A DNA stretch of 64,000 nt, from the NCBI GenBank assembly GCA_016712985.1, contig JADJQA010000019.1, forward strand, positions 1-64,000, in the 5' to 3' direction. The notes beneath the pieces were generated by a model, which was given only the letters and a program-made list of their open reading frames with translations, was not told where the DNA came from and did not search any database. Positions within the stretch are counted from its first letter, which is position 1, and every line of letters starts with the position of its first letter. Shown here piece after piece: positions 52,473 through 63,141 of the stretch. The DNA is from Sulfuritalea sp. (GTDB lineage: Bacteria > Pseudomonadota > Gammaproteobacteria > Burkholderiales > Rhodocyclaceae). Made by a program: the position numbers and the translations under genes.

Positions 52473-53276
52473 TCATGATGTTTCTCCCGCGGTACGGCGC
52501 CAGAGGAAGCTGGCAATGTGCTCGCCGCTCAGCGTCGGTTCGCTGCGACCGGCGATTTCATCGAGCTTCGCGGCGCGCCCGGTGATGTTGAACAGGCAGC
52601 CGCAGTCGGCGCTGACGACACGCCCGGCGCCGGTGGCGCACAGGCTTTCGACCTTGTCGGTGACGATGGCTTCCGATATGTGGGGAAAGCGCATCGAGAA
52701 GGTGCCGCCAAAACCGCAGCATTCCTCGATGCGCGCCTGTTCGGTGACCTTGACCTGCTTCAGGCCGGCGAGCAGGGCCTCGCTGGTTTCGTGGCAGCCC
52801 ATCTCGCGCCGGGCGTGGCAGGAGGTATGCAGCGCGATGGTGCAGGGCGCGCCGCTGTCGTTACGGGCGAAGCCGACGACGTGGACCAGAAACTCGGTCA
52901 GCTCGAAAGTACGCTCCGCCAGTGTCTGCGCTTTGGCCGCCAGCGCTGGATTGGCGGCGAACAGCTTCGGGTAGTGGTGGCGCAGCATCGCGCCGCAGGA
53001 GCCGGAAGGCACCACCACCGGCCATGGCTCGGGGAACAGGTCGAGCTGGTGCCGAGCGACGTCGCGCGCTTCGTCCGGGTAGCCGCTGGTATAGGCCGGT
53101 TGGCCGCAGCAGGTCTGCCCTTCCGGGAAGTGCACCGCGATGCCTTCGCGCTCCAGCAGGCGCACCGTGTCGAGTCCGGCCTCGGGAGCAAACTGGTCGA
53201 TCAGGCAGGTGGCGAACAGATAGACGTTCCCGGGTTTGGCGGGGTAGGCCCGCGACAGGCCGGACTTGTGTTCCAT
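52473..53276 (-). CDS. lutA: Lactate utilisation protein LutA (LldE)
   Basis: A 267-residue protein with two cysteine-rich CCG domains: EGQTCCGQPAYTSGYPDEARDVARH and IEECCGFGGTFSMRFPHISEAIVTDKVES, plus VPSGSCGAMLRHHYP and CHARREMGCHETSE. These domains bind an iron-sulfur cofactor. VYLFATCLIDQFAPEAGLDTVRLLEREGI is the usual N-terminal part. It is the first gene of the minus-strand lut operon, so the operon promoter should lie in 53277-53460. Confidence 0.92.
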   Translation of the reverse strand: MEHKSGLSRAYPAKPGNVYLFATCLIDQFAPEAGLDTVRLLEREGIAVHFPEGQTCCGQPAYTSGYPDEARDVARHQLDLFPEPWPVVVPSGSCGAMLRHHYPKLFAANPALAAKAQTLAERTFELTEFLVHVVGFARNDSGAPCTIALHTSCHARREMGCHETSEALLAGLKQVKVTEQARIEECCGFGGTFSMRFPHISEAIVTDKVESLCATGAGRVVSADCGCLFNITGRAAKLDEIAGRSEPTLSGEHIASFLWRRTAGETS

Positions 53277-53545
53277 GGCCCTGCTCCTTCAGTGGGGTCA
53301 AGCGTTCAGCGGCGATATTGACTGCGGGTGAAACCGGAAAGCACATGGGCCGGGATGCCGCGGGCCCGCGTGGTCGTTAGCTGCGGTCAAGTAGAACAAG
53401 CTTTGGGACTCCGGTCGCAAATGACCAGACCGGAATACCATATGTTTGCCTGACCGGTATTGTGTATGTTTCGTGGGCAAATTGCCATCAGGCATTACCG
53501 GTACATCGATTGGGTCAAAAGGGAACAGATTGGTTCCGCGAGAGC
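53277..53545 (-). promoter_or_regulatory. lutA upstream region with a direct-repeat operator candidate
   Basis: CCAGACCGG (53425-53433) and CCTGACCGG (53449-53457) are near-identical direct repeats spaced by 24 bases, about 150 bases upstream of lutA. This spacing fits a dimeric regulator binding two faces of the helix. No regulator gene (LldR or LutR type) is present in the window. No firm promoter hexamers were found. Confidence 0.4.
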
Positions 53546-53896
53546 ATGAATCCCCTTCGCGGCTGTGACGCCGCCCGCCCGGATAAAGCTGTGCGGCTCG
53601 ATCGCCGACATGGCGGCGGCGCTTCGCACGATCGGAGCAAGGCCGTCGTCGTTGCGGTGATGCAGGAAAAGTCCGCTGCGGCCGGTCAGTCCCATGACCC
53701 CCGAATGGGCAGGTTGCATCAGGAAATCGCCTATGGCGCCGCCGCGGTGGATGCAGTGTTGCTCCGACTTGCCGCCATCCGCAACTACGCCATGGGTTCA
53801 GTGAGCCGGCTGGAAAGCCGCATGTACCGGGGCGAAGACGTTCTGACCGCGATGCAGAAAGCCAGCTTTCAGGCCGAGCGTGCCGGCAAGGCGTAA
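53546..53896 (+). CDS. Hypothetical protein (116 aa)
   Basis: An open frame from ATG 53546 gives a soluble product with a basic N-terminus and a helical C-terminal half (MGRLHQEIAYGAAAVDAVLL, then RLAAIRNYAMGSVSRLESRMYRGEDVLTAMQKASFQAERAGKA). No family recognised. The ribosome binding site is unconvincing and an antisense frame (53495-53719) of similar quality exists. The C-terminal half has good codon use for this genome, so it may be a real but wrongly started gene. Confidence 0.35.
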   Translation: MNPLRGCDAARPDKAVRLDRRHGGGASHDRSKAVVVAVMQEKSAAAGQSHDPRMGRLHQEIAYGAAAVDAVLLRLAAIRNYAMGSVSRLESRMYRGEDVLTAMQKASFQAERAGKA

Positions 53897-53903
53897 ACCG
53901 CTA

Positions 53904-53934
53904 TTGCGTATTGTGGCATTACATTTTACAATGT
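53904..53934 (+). promoter_or_regulatory. aceE promoter with overlapping palindrome
   Basis: TTGCGT (53904-53909) and TACAAT (53927-53932) are spaced by 17 bases. ACATT-TTAC-AATGT (53921-53934) is a perfect inverted repeat over the -10 box, a good place for a repressor of the pyruvate dehydrogenase operon. AAAAGGAG precedes the aceE ATG. Confidence 0.6.
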
Positions 53935-54038
53935 GGAACACTTGCAGCGCGCCGAGTCATGAACTAGGCCTATCCTGCAAGACAGAGGTCCGTTGAAACA
54001 GATCCGGCGGACTCCGATAACTCTCAAAAGGAGATGCC

Positions 54039-56732
<2,694 letters not shown>

Positions 56733-56850
56733 ATATGGCTCCCCACCCCCCGGCCCCCGCCCCAAGGGCGGGGGTGACCAAGGTTCGCGGGCTTTGCCCG
56801 CTCCGGATAACTGAATTGCTGCCCCCTTGGGGCGGCCCTGCGGAGGCAGC
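56733..56850 (+). repeat. Structured intercistronic repeat, copy 7, reverse orientation (aceE/aceF)
   Basis: This is the reverse complement of the usual order. First comes CCCCCGCCC/GGGCGGGGG, then GGTTCG-CGGGC-TTTG-CCCG-CTCC, equal to hairpin 2 with the same fixed flanks and a new stem. Last is GCTGCC...GGCAGC around CCCTTGGGGCGGCCCTGCGGA. CGGAGG 4 bases before the aceF ATG works as Shine-Dalgarno. Confidence 0.8.
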
Positions 56851-58266
56851 ATGAGCCAGATTATCGAAGTGAAAGTACCGGATATCGGCGACTTCAAGGA
56901 CGTGCCGATCATCGAAATGCTGGTCAAGGTCGGCGACCAGGTGAAGGCGGAGGATTCGCTGATTACGATTGAATCCGACAAGGCGACCGTGGACGTGCCC
57001 TCTCCCGTCTCGGGAGTGATCACCGAATTGAAGCTCAAGCTGGGCGACAAGGTGTCCGAAGGAATGCTGATCGGCTTGATCGACAGCGCGGGGGCAGCAA
57101 GCGGTGCCGACGCCGTGGTGGTCGCTGCCGTGCCAGTGCCCGCTGCGCCTGCCCCGGAGCCCGCCGCGGCGCTTGCCCCGGAGCCCGCAAAGCCGGCGCC
57201 GATGGCGGTGCCCGTCGCTGCCACCGACGTGGATTTCCGCCCAGGGCACGCCGAACAGATTTCCGCACCGCACCGTCTCTCCATGCCCACGCCGACGGAC
57301 CGTCTGCAGGGCCAGGCGGCCCACGCCAGCCCATCGGTGCGCCGTTTTGCACGGGAGCTTGGCGTTGATGTCGCCAGGGTGACCGGCAGCGGTCCGAAGG
57401 GACGCATCCTGCAAGCTGACGTGCAGGCCTACGTCAAGGGCATCGTCGTCGCCTCGGGTGCGCCGGCGCCTGCCGGCGCGGCGCTCGCCCATTCGGGCGG
57501 CGGCCTGGATCTGTTGCCCTGGCCGAAAATCGACTTTGCAAAATTCGGCGCGATCGAGGTTCAGCCGCTGTCGCGCATCAAGAAGATTTCCGGCGCCAAC
57601 CTGGCGCGCAACTGGGTCATGATTCCGGCCGTCACCTATCACGAAGACGCCGACATCACCGAGCTCGAAGCCTTCCGCGTGCAGATCAACAAGGAGCAGT
57701 CCGGCGACAAGCCGGCGCATTTGGGTAACACTAAGCTGACCATGCTCGCCTTCCTGATCAAGGCGGTGGTTCGGGCGATGCAGAAGTATCCCGAGTTCAA
57801 TGCGTCGCTCGACGGCCAGGGTGACGAGATGCGCCTGGTGCTGAAAAAGTATTTCAACATCGGCTTCGCCGCCGACACGCCGAATGGCCTGATGGTGCCG
57901 GTGATCAAGAATGCCGACAGCAAGGGCGTGTTCGATCTGGCGCGGGAATCCGGGGACTTGGCGCGGCAGGCGCGCGAGGGCAAGCTCAAGCCAGCCGACA
58001 TGCAGGGCGCCTGCTTTACCATTTCCAGTGTCGGCGGCATTGGCGGTACCTACTTTGCGCCGATCGTGAATGCTCCGGAAGTGGCGATCCTAGGCGTCAG
58101 CAAGTCGGTCATGAAGCCGCTGTGGGACGGCAAGGCTTTCGTCCCGCGCCTGACCCTGCCGCTGTCGCTGACTGCCGATCACCGGGTGATCGACGGCGCG
58201 CTGGCGACCCGCTTCAACGCGTATCTGGCGCAGCTTCTCGGCGACATGCGGAGAAGCATGTTGTGA
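56851..58266 (+). CDS. aceF: Dihydrolipoamide acetyltransferase, pyruvate dehydrogenase E2
   Basis: A 471-residue core subunit. One lipoyl domain (residues 1-78) carries the lipoyl Lys in ESDKATVDVP. An Ala/Pro linker leads to the E3-binding domain (ASPSVRRFARELGVDVARVTGSGPKGRILQADVQAYV, about 155-192), then the catalytic domain with ITYHEDADITELE-type sequence, NIGFAADTPNGLMVPVIKNAD, FTISSVGGIGGTYFAPIVN and the active site DHRVIDGALATRF. ATG 56851 gives MSQIIEVKVPDIGDFKDVP. It overlaps the next gene by GTGA. Confidence 0.96.
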   Translation: MSQIIEVKVPDIGDFKDVPIIEMLVKVGDQVKAEDSLITIESDKATVDVPSPVSGVITELKLKLGDKVSEGMLIGLIDSAGAASGADAVVVAAVPVPAAPAPEPAAALAPEPAKPAPMAVPVAATDVDFRPGHAEQISAPHRLSMPTPTDRLQGQAAHASPSVRRFARELGVDVARVTGSGPKGRILQADVQAYVKGIVVASGAPAPAGAALAHSGGGLDLLPWPKIDFAKFGAIEVQPLSRIKKISGANLARNWVMIPAVTYHEDADITELEAFRVQINKEQSGDKPAHLGNTKLTMLAFLIKAVVRAMQKYPEFNASLDGQGDEMRLVLKKYFNIGFAADTPNGLMVPVIKNADSKGVFDLARESGDLARQAREGKLKPADMQGACFTISSVGGIGGTYFAPIVNAPEVAILGVSKSVMKPLWDGKAFVPRLTLPLSLTADHRVIDGALATRFNAYLAQLLGDMRRSML

Positions 58267-58842
58267 CCACGCTGACGGTGGTCAAGAAGGGGCAGGAGGT
58301 AGCGATCGCCGCCGATGGTCTCACCACCTTCGGCGATACCCGGCTGGCGCGCAGCTACAAGGGCGAACACGACAAGATCCTCTGCATCGCCGGGTCATGG
58401 ATCGGCATTTGCGGCTCGTCGGCGCACCATCTGGTGCTGCAAAGCGCCTTCTCCAGTCTGGAGGATATCCGCCTGGGCTCGCGCATGGAGGTCTATGAGA
58501 CCTTTCGTCGGCTGCACCCGATTCTCGGAGCATGCCTTCCTCAACACCAAGGAAGACGAGGACGACCCCTACGAGAGCTCGCAGATCACCGCGCTGATCG
58601 CCAACGGATCCGGCATCTACGGCGTCTATTCCTATCGCGAGGTATTCGAGTTCGACCGGGTCTGGGCTGCCGGCTCCGGTCGCAACTTCGCCCTGGGTGC
58701 GATGCATGCGCTCTATGACAGTGCAATGACGGCGGCGGGCATTGCCGAAGCGGGTGTCGCCGCCGGCATTGAATTCGATACATCGTCCGGCCCGCCGATC
58801 GTGGTCCATGAGATCAAACTGGAAGGAACACGCAATGAGTGA
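58263..58842 (+). pseudogene. HslV/proteasome beta-like Ntn-hydrolase inside the pyruvate dehydrogenase operon, frameshifted
   Basis: GTG 58263 overlaps the aceF stop. The product starts (M)TTLTVVKKGQEVAIAADGLTTFGDTRLARSYKGEHDKI. Compared with HslV (TTIVSVRR...GGDGQVTLGNT), the Thr after the initiator Met aligns with the catalytic Thr1 and the Asp of AADG with Asp17, and a Lys lies near the position of Lys33. GICGSSAHHLVLQSAF follows. One indel near 58530 shifts to EHAFLNTKEDEDDPYESSQITALIANGSGIYGVYSYREVFEFDRVWAAGSGRNFALGAMHALYD, which contains the GSG(R)xFALGA pattern of proteasome-like peptidases. Reconstructed length is about 193 residues. It is not HslV itself, since no hslU is near. It overlaps lpdA by 8 bases. 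Confidence 0.75.
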
Positions 58843-60685
58843 CAGCGTTGAAGTGAAAGTGCCTGACATCGGCGATTTCAAGGATGTGCCGATCATCGAA
58901 GTCCTGGTCAAGGTCGGCGACACGGTGCAGGCCGAGGATTCGCTGATCACGCTGGAATCGGACAAGGCGACCATGGATGTGCCCTCTCCGGTGTCCGGCG
59001 TGGTGACCGAGTTGAAGGTCAAGGTCGGCGACAAGGTCGCGGAAGGCTCGGTGGTGGCGATGATTTCCGCGGCGGCGGCGGATGCCCCCGCGAAAGTTCC
59101 CGCAGGGACGCAGAGCGCCGGCACTACGGCTGTTCCTGTCGCATCGGCGCCGATCCCCCTCTCCCCCAGCCCCTCTCCCGCAGAGGGGAGAGGGCAGGCG
59201 ACGACCGCACCGGCGACGGCCACATTCGCCGGCAAGGTCGATCTGGAATGTGAAATGCTGGTGCTCGGCGCCGGACCCGGCGGCTATTCCGCCGCTTTCC
59301 GCGCGGCTGACCTCGGCATGAAGACGCTCATCGTCGAACGCTACGCGACACTGGGCGGGGTCTGCATGAATGTCGGCTGCATTCCGTCCAAGGCACTGCT
59401 CCATGTCGCTGCGGTGATCGACGAGGCTCATCACATGGCGGAGACCGGCATCGGCTTCGCCGCGCCGGTGGTCGACATCGATAAGCTGCGCATGCACAAG
59501 GAAAAGGTGATCGGCAAGCTCACCGGCGGCCTGACCGGCATGGCCAAGGCGCGCAAGGTCGAGGTGGTACGGGGCTACGGCCACTTCCTCGATGCATGGC
59601 ATCTGGAAGTCGAGACCATGACCGGCGACGCGCAGGAAAAGACCGGGGAAAGGAAGGTCGTCCGCTTCCAGAAATGCATCATCGCGGCGGGCAGCGCGGC
59701 AGTGCATCTGCCCTTCATTCCCAGGGACCCGCGCATCGTCGATTCCACCGGCGCGCTGGAACTGCGCTTCGTGCCGAAGAAAATGCTGGTCATTGGCGGC
59801 GGCATCATCGGCCTGGAAATGGCCACCGTGTATTCCACGCTGGGCGCCCGCGTCGATGTCGTGGAAATGCTCGATGGCCTGATGCAGGGACCGGACCGCG
59901 ATCTGGTGAAGGTCTGGGAAAAGCAGAATGCCAAGCGTTTCGACAAGGTGATGCTGAAAACAAAAACCGTCGCCGTCGAGGCCAGGGAAGATGGTCTCTG
60001 GGTAAGATTCGAGGGCGAGCAGGCGCCGGCAGACGCGCAGTGCTACGACATGATCTTGCAGTCCGCCGGTCGCGTGCCCAACGGCAGGAAGATCGGCGCC
60101 GACAAGGCCGGCGTGGTGGTGAACGAGCGCGGCTTCATCCCGGTCGACAGTCAGATGCGGACCAACGTGCCGCACATCCAGGCCATTGGCGACATTGTCG
60201 GCCAGCCGATGCTGGCGCACAAGGCGGTACATGAGGCGCACGTTGCAGCCGAGGCGGCGGCGGGGCAGAAGAGCCACTTCGACGCGACGGTAATCCCCGG
60301 TGTGGCTTACACCCATCCGGAAGTGGCGTGGGTCGGCGTCGGCGAAGACGAGGCGAAACAGGCCGGACGCAAGGTCAGCAGCGCGAAGTTCCCCTGGGCC
60401 GCCTCGGGCCGGGCGATTGCCAACGGCGCCGAATACGGTTTCACCAAGCTGGTGTTCGACGACAGTGATGGCAACGGTGCCCATCGCGTGATCGGCGGCA
60501 GCATCGTCGGTCCCAATGCCGGCGACATGATCGGCGAGGTGGCGCTGGCCATCGAAATGGGCGCCGACGCGGTGGATATCGGCAAGACCATTCATCCCCA
60601 TCCGACCCTGGGCGAAACCATCGGCATGGCTGCCGAGGTGGCGCATGGTTCCTGCACCGACCTGCCGCCAATGCGCCGAAAATGA
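58835..60685 (+). CDS. lpdA: Dihydrolipoamide dehydrogenase E3 with N-terminal lipoyl domain
   Basis: A 616-residue E3. A lipoyl domain (residues 1-78, lipoyl Lys in ESDKATMDVP) is joined by a linker to the flavoprotein: FAD site MLVLGAGPGGYSAAFRAADLG, redox disulfide GGVCMNVGCIPSKALLH, NAD site MLVIGGGIIGLEMATVYSTLG and active-site His/Glu in HPHPTLGETIG. Lipoyl-bearing E3 is typical of Betaproteobacteria and Neisseria. The linker contains PIPLSPSPSPAEGRGQ, coded by a palindromic repeat at 59150-59204. It reoxidises dihydrolipoyl E2 and makes NADH. Confidence 0.96.
   Translation: MSDSVEVKVPDIGDFKDVPIIEVLVKVGDTVQAEDSLITLESDKATMDVPSPVSGVVTELKVKVGDKVAEGSVVAMISAAAADAPAKVPAGTQSAGTTAVPVASAPIPLSPSPSPAEGRGQATTAPATATFAGKVDLECEMLVLGAGPGGYSAAFRAADLGMKTLIVERYATLGGVCMNVGCIPSKALLHVAAVIDEAHHMAETGIGFAAPVVDIDKLRMHKEKVIGKLTGGLTGMAKARKVEVVRGYGHFLDAWHLEVETMTGDAQEKTGERKVVRFQKCIIAAGSAAVHLPFIPRDPRIVDSTGALELRFVPKKMLVIGGGIIGLEMATVYSTLGARVDVVEMLDGLMQGPDRDLVKVWEKQNAKRFDKVMLKTKTVAVEAREDGLWVRFEGEQAPADAQCYDMILQSAGRVPNGRKIGADKAGVVVNERGFIPVDSQMRTNVPHIQAIGDIVGQPMLAHKAVHEAHVAAEAAAGQKSHFDATVIPGVAYTHPEVAWVGVGEDEAKQAGRKVSSAKFPWAASGRAIANGAEYGFTKLVFDDSDGNGAHRVIGGSIVGPNAGDMIGEVALAIEMGADAVDIGKTIHPHPTLGETIGMAAEVAHGSCTDLPPMRRK
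59150..59204 (+). repeat. Palindromic CCCCTCTCCC...GGGAGAGGG repeat inside lpdA
   Basis: CCCCTCTCCCCCAGCCCCTC with TCCCGCAGAGGGGAGAGGG forms the well-known intergenic palindrome found in many bacterial genomes. Here it is read in frame as PIPLSPSPSPAEGRG in the linker between the lipoyl and FAD domains. Confidence 0.75.
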
Positions 60686-60714
60686 ACTGATCTTCAGGTA
60701 GACTTGCCAGCACT

Positions 60715-62399
60715 GTGTTCAGCAAGCTCATCTCACGCTTTCAGGACAAAAAGCCGGATCACCCGTTGGGTTCCGACGAGAATCTCGACGCCCTGCTCGA
60801 CGGCATTCCGCAGTTTGATCCCGCGCGCCTGTTGCTCGACGTCGATCACTGGCTTGATCAAGTTGAAACCTGCGTTTCCGAAATTGGCGCAGTTGCCGCC
60901 GCGCACGCCATGTTTCGACTTGATCAGCATTCCCGGGCTGGCGCCGACGAGTTGCTGGCCCGCTACCTTTCGGTCGGCAAGCGTGAGTACTTGCGCGATT
61001 CGATCTGGTCGGCGCTGGAGGCCCATGCCGCTCGTCTTTTCCAGGGCTACCAGGCGATCTTGAGCATCGCGTCGGAGCCCAAGGCGGAGAAGGATAAAGT
61101 CCGCACGGCCGGGAGCGCCGCGAGGGCGCTGAGGGCATGGGCACTGCGCAAGAAGCTGCAGCATTTTCGCTATCGCCGGCCAAGCGCGGAACTCTGGCTG
61201 GAGGCACACAATCTGCTCCAGGTTCTGTGGCGCCTGGGCGTGCAGTCGACAAGCGTGGTGCCCTACCGCGATGAAGCGGCGACGACGCCTTTGCAGGAAT
61301 ACCTGATCGGGCTTTATCTCGAGTTTGTCCCTTTCGGCAACATGGTGCCGCAGCAGTTGGAACTGTCGGAACGTTTTCTGCGCTCCTGCGATGGCCTCGA
61401 GCTGACACCGCAGCCCCATCTGTCGAGCACGGATCGAATCGATCTGGCGGCGGGTAGCGGGCCCCAGCGGCTCAAGGAGGGTGATGCCGGCAGCATCAGC
61501 ATGCGCTACTGCTCGGTCCTCAAATTGCGTGGCGCCTTGATGAAGTTCGCCGCGCAGGCGCGCAAGCCCGAACAGGCTCCTGCCTGGCTCACCAGCATGC
61601 CTGCCACCCGAGAGCAGATCACCGGCGGAATGCTGACCCTGATGACCTACTGGGCGCCGAAGCCGCCGAAGCGAAACAACGATCGCTTCGGCGAGAAAGT
61701 CGAGCTCAGGGTCGTATTCGGCTTTGGCCTCGCGCGACGCATGATCGCCGCCTCGCATTTTGCGCGCAGTGGGCTCGCATTCAAATACGAGGGGTGGATG
61801 TGGACCGCTTGTACGCTGAATTCCGTTTCGGTCGTGTCGAGCAATCCGTGGCGGCAGACGCGGACCAGGCGGCGGAGATCGTGGAGCCCGAAGCCACCAG
61901 CCCCATGGAAATCTTGCGTTCGCTGGAGCTGCGCGGCGACAAGGCGCAGATGGAGCACTGGCTGCAGGTGGATAGCAGCGCCACGGGGCTTGGCGCGGCG
62001 GTGCCCGCCGTGTTGCCGCGACATCAGATCGGGCTGCTGATCTGTCTGCGCAGCCGCGAGGGTCTCGACTGGCGTCTGGGCTTTATCCGGCGCATCGGCA
62101 GAGACGCGGAGAATCGTCCCAGCATCGGTATCGAAACCCTGCCCTGGCCATCCATTTGCGCCCAGGCGAAACCGGGTGGAGAGGAAACCGTCTGGAGGAA
62201 CGTCACGGAGGCAGGGGACGGCTGGCTTGATGCCGTGATTGTCAGCCAGGAGGGCAAGGGGCCTCATCCTGCCGGCCGGCGCGTTTGTCGCTGGCATGGA
62301 GATCGACGTGCGCAGCCACGAGGACACTGGCGCGTCAGGCTGGATTCCTTGCTCGAACACGGTCAGGATTTCGAGCGTATCAAGATCACCCGCATTTGA
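60715..62399 (+). pseudogene. Conserved unknown protein, frameshifted three times
   Basis: It starts at GTG 60715 (FSKLISRFQDKKPDHPLGSDE). The N-terminal half is all-helical (RLLLDVDHWLDQVETCVSEIG..., YQAILSIASEPKAEKDKVRTAG, ALRKKLQHFRYRRPSAELWLEAHNLLQVL). The C-terminal half is beta-rich (RIGLLICLRSREGLDWRLGFIRRIGRDAENRPSIGIETL, LILPAGAFVAGMEIDVRSHEDTG, RVRLDSLLEHGQDFERIKI). Indels at a GGGG run near 61790, near 62258 and near 62328 are needed. Reconstructed length is about 560 residues. A PilZ-like or other second-messenger domain at the C-terminus is possible but not shown. It follows lpdA by 29 bases. Confidence 0.5.
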
Positions 62400-62409
62400 C
62401 AGGCATCCC

Positions 62410-63081
62410 ATGACGCAAGACGAAATGAAGCAGGCTGTCGCTCGTACGGCGTGCGACTACGTGGCCGAGCACCTACCCGTCGGAGCGATTCTCGGGGTCG
62501 GCACCGGCTCCACGGCGAATTACTTCATCGACCAGATTGCCGGCATCAAGGAGCGTCTCGGCGGTACCGTGGCGAGTTCGGAAGCGACCGCTCGCCGGCT
62601 CGCCGGGCATGGCATCCGCGTGTTCGATCTCAACGATGTCGAGGCCGTTGGCATGTATGTCGATGGCGCGGACGAGATTGACGGCAGCATGGCGATGGTG
62701 AAGGGCGGCGGCGGGGCGCTGACCCGCGAAAAGATCGTTGCCGCGGTGGCGCGCACTTTTGTTTGCATCTGCGATGATTCCAAGCGCGTAGGGACCCTGG
62801 GCAGGTTTCCCTTGCCGGTGGAAGTGATTGCCATGGCTCGCGCCCACGTCAGCCGCGAACTGGCCAGGCTCGGGGGTAGGCCGAAGTTGCGCGAGGGACT
62901 GGTGACCGACAACGGCAACCAGATTATCGATGTACATGGCCTGTCGATCACCGACCCGGTCGGTTTTGAAACCCGCATCAACCAGATCGTCGGCGTCGTC
63001 AGCAATGGCCTGTTTGCGCAACGTGGCGCGGATGTGCTGTTGCTTGCCACGCTGGACGGGGTGCAGACTTTCCTGCGCTGA
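62410..63081 (+). CDS. rpiA: Ribose-5-phosphate isomerase A
   Basis: A 223-residue enzyme of the pentose phosphate pathway that interconverts ribose 5-phosphate and ribulose 5-phosphate. Landmarks: ILGVGTGSTANYFIDQI (phosphate loop), YVDGADEIDGSMAMVKGGGGALTREKIVA with the catalytic Asp/Glu/Lys, and GRFPLPVEVIAMA. ATG 62410 gives MTQDEMKQAVARTACDYV. It is intact and of standard length. It follows the unknown gene by 10 bases. Confidence 0.96.
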   Translation: MTQDEMKQAVARTACDYVAEHLPVGAILGVGTGSTANYFIDQIAGIKERLGGTVASSEATARRLAGHGIRVFDLNDVEAVGMYVDGADEIDGSMAMVKGGGGALTREKIVAAVARTFVCICDDSKRVGTLGRFPLPVEVIAMARAHVSRELARLGGRPKLREGLVTDNGNQIIDVHGLSITDPVGFETRINQIVGVVSNGLFAQRGADVLLLATLDGVQTFLR

Positions 63082-63141
63082 AACAATTCCTTCACATGCA
63101 TTGGCTATAGTATGGAGTTGGCTATGCAAACAGGGGGCAGC

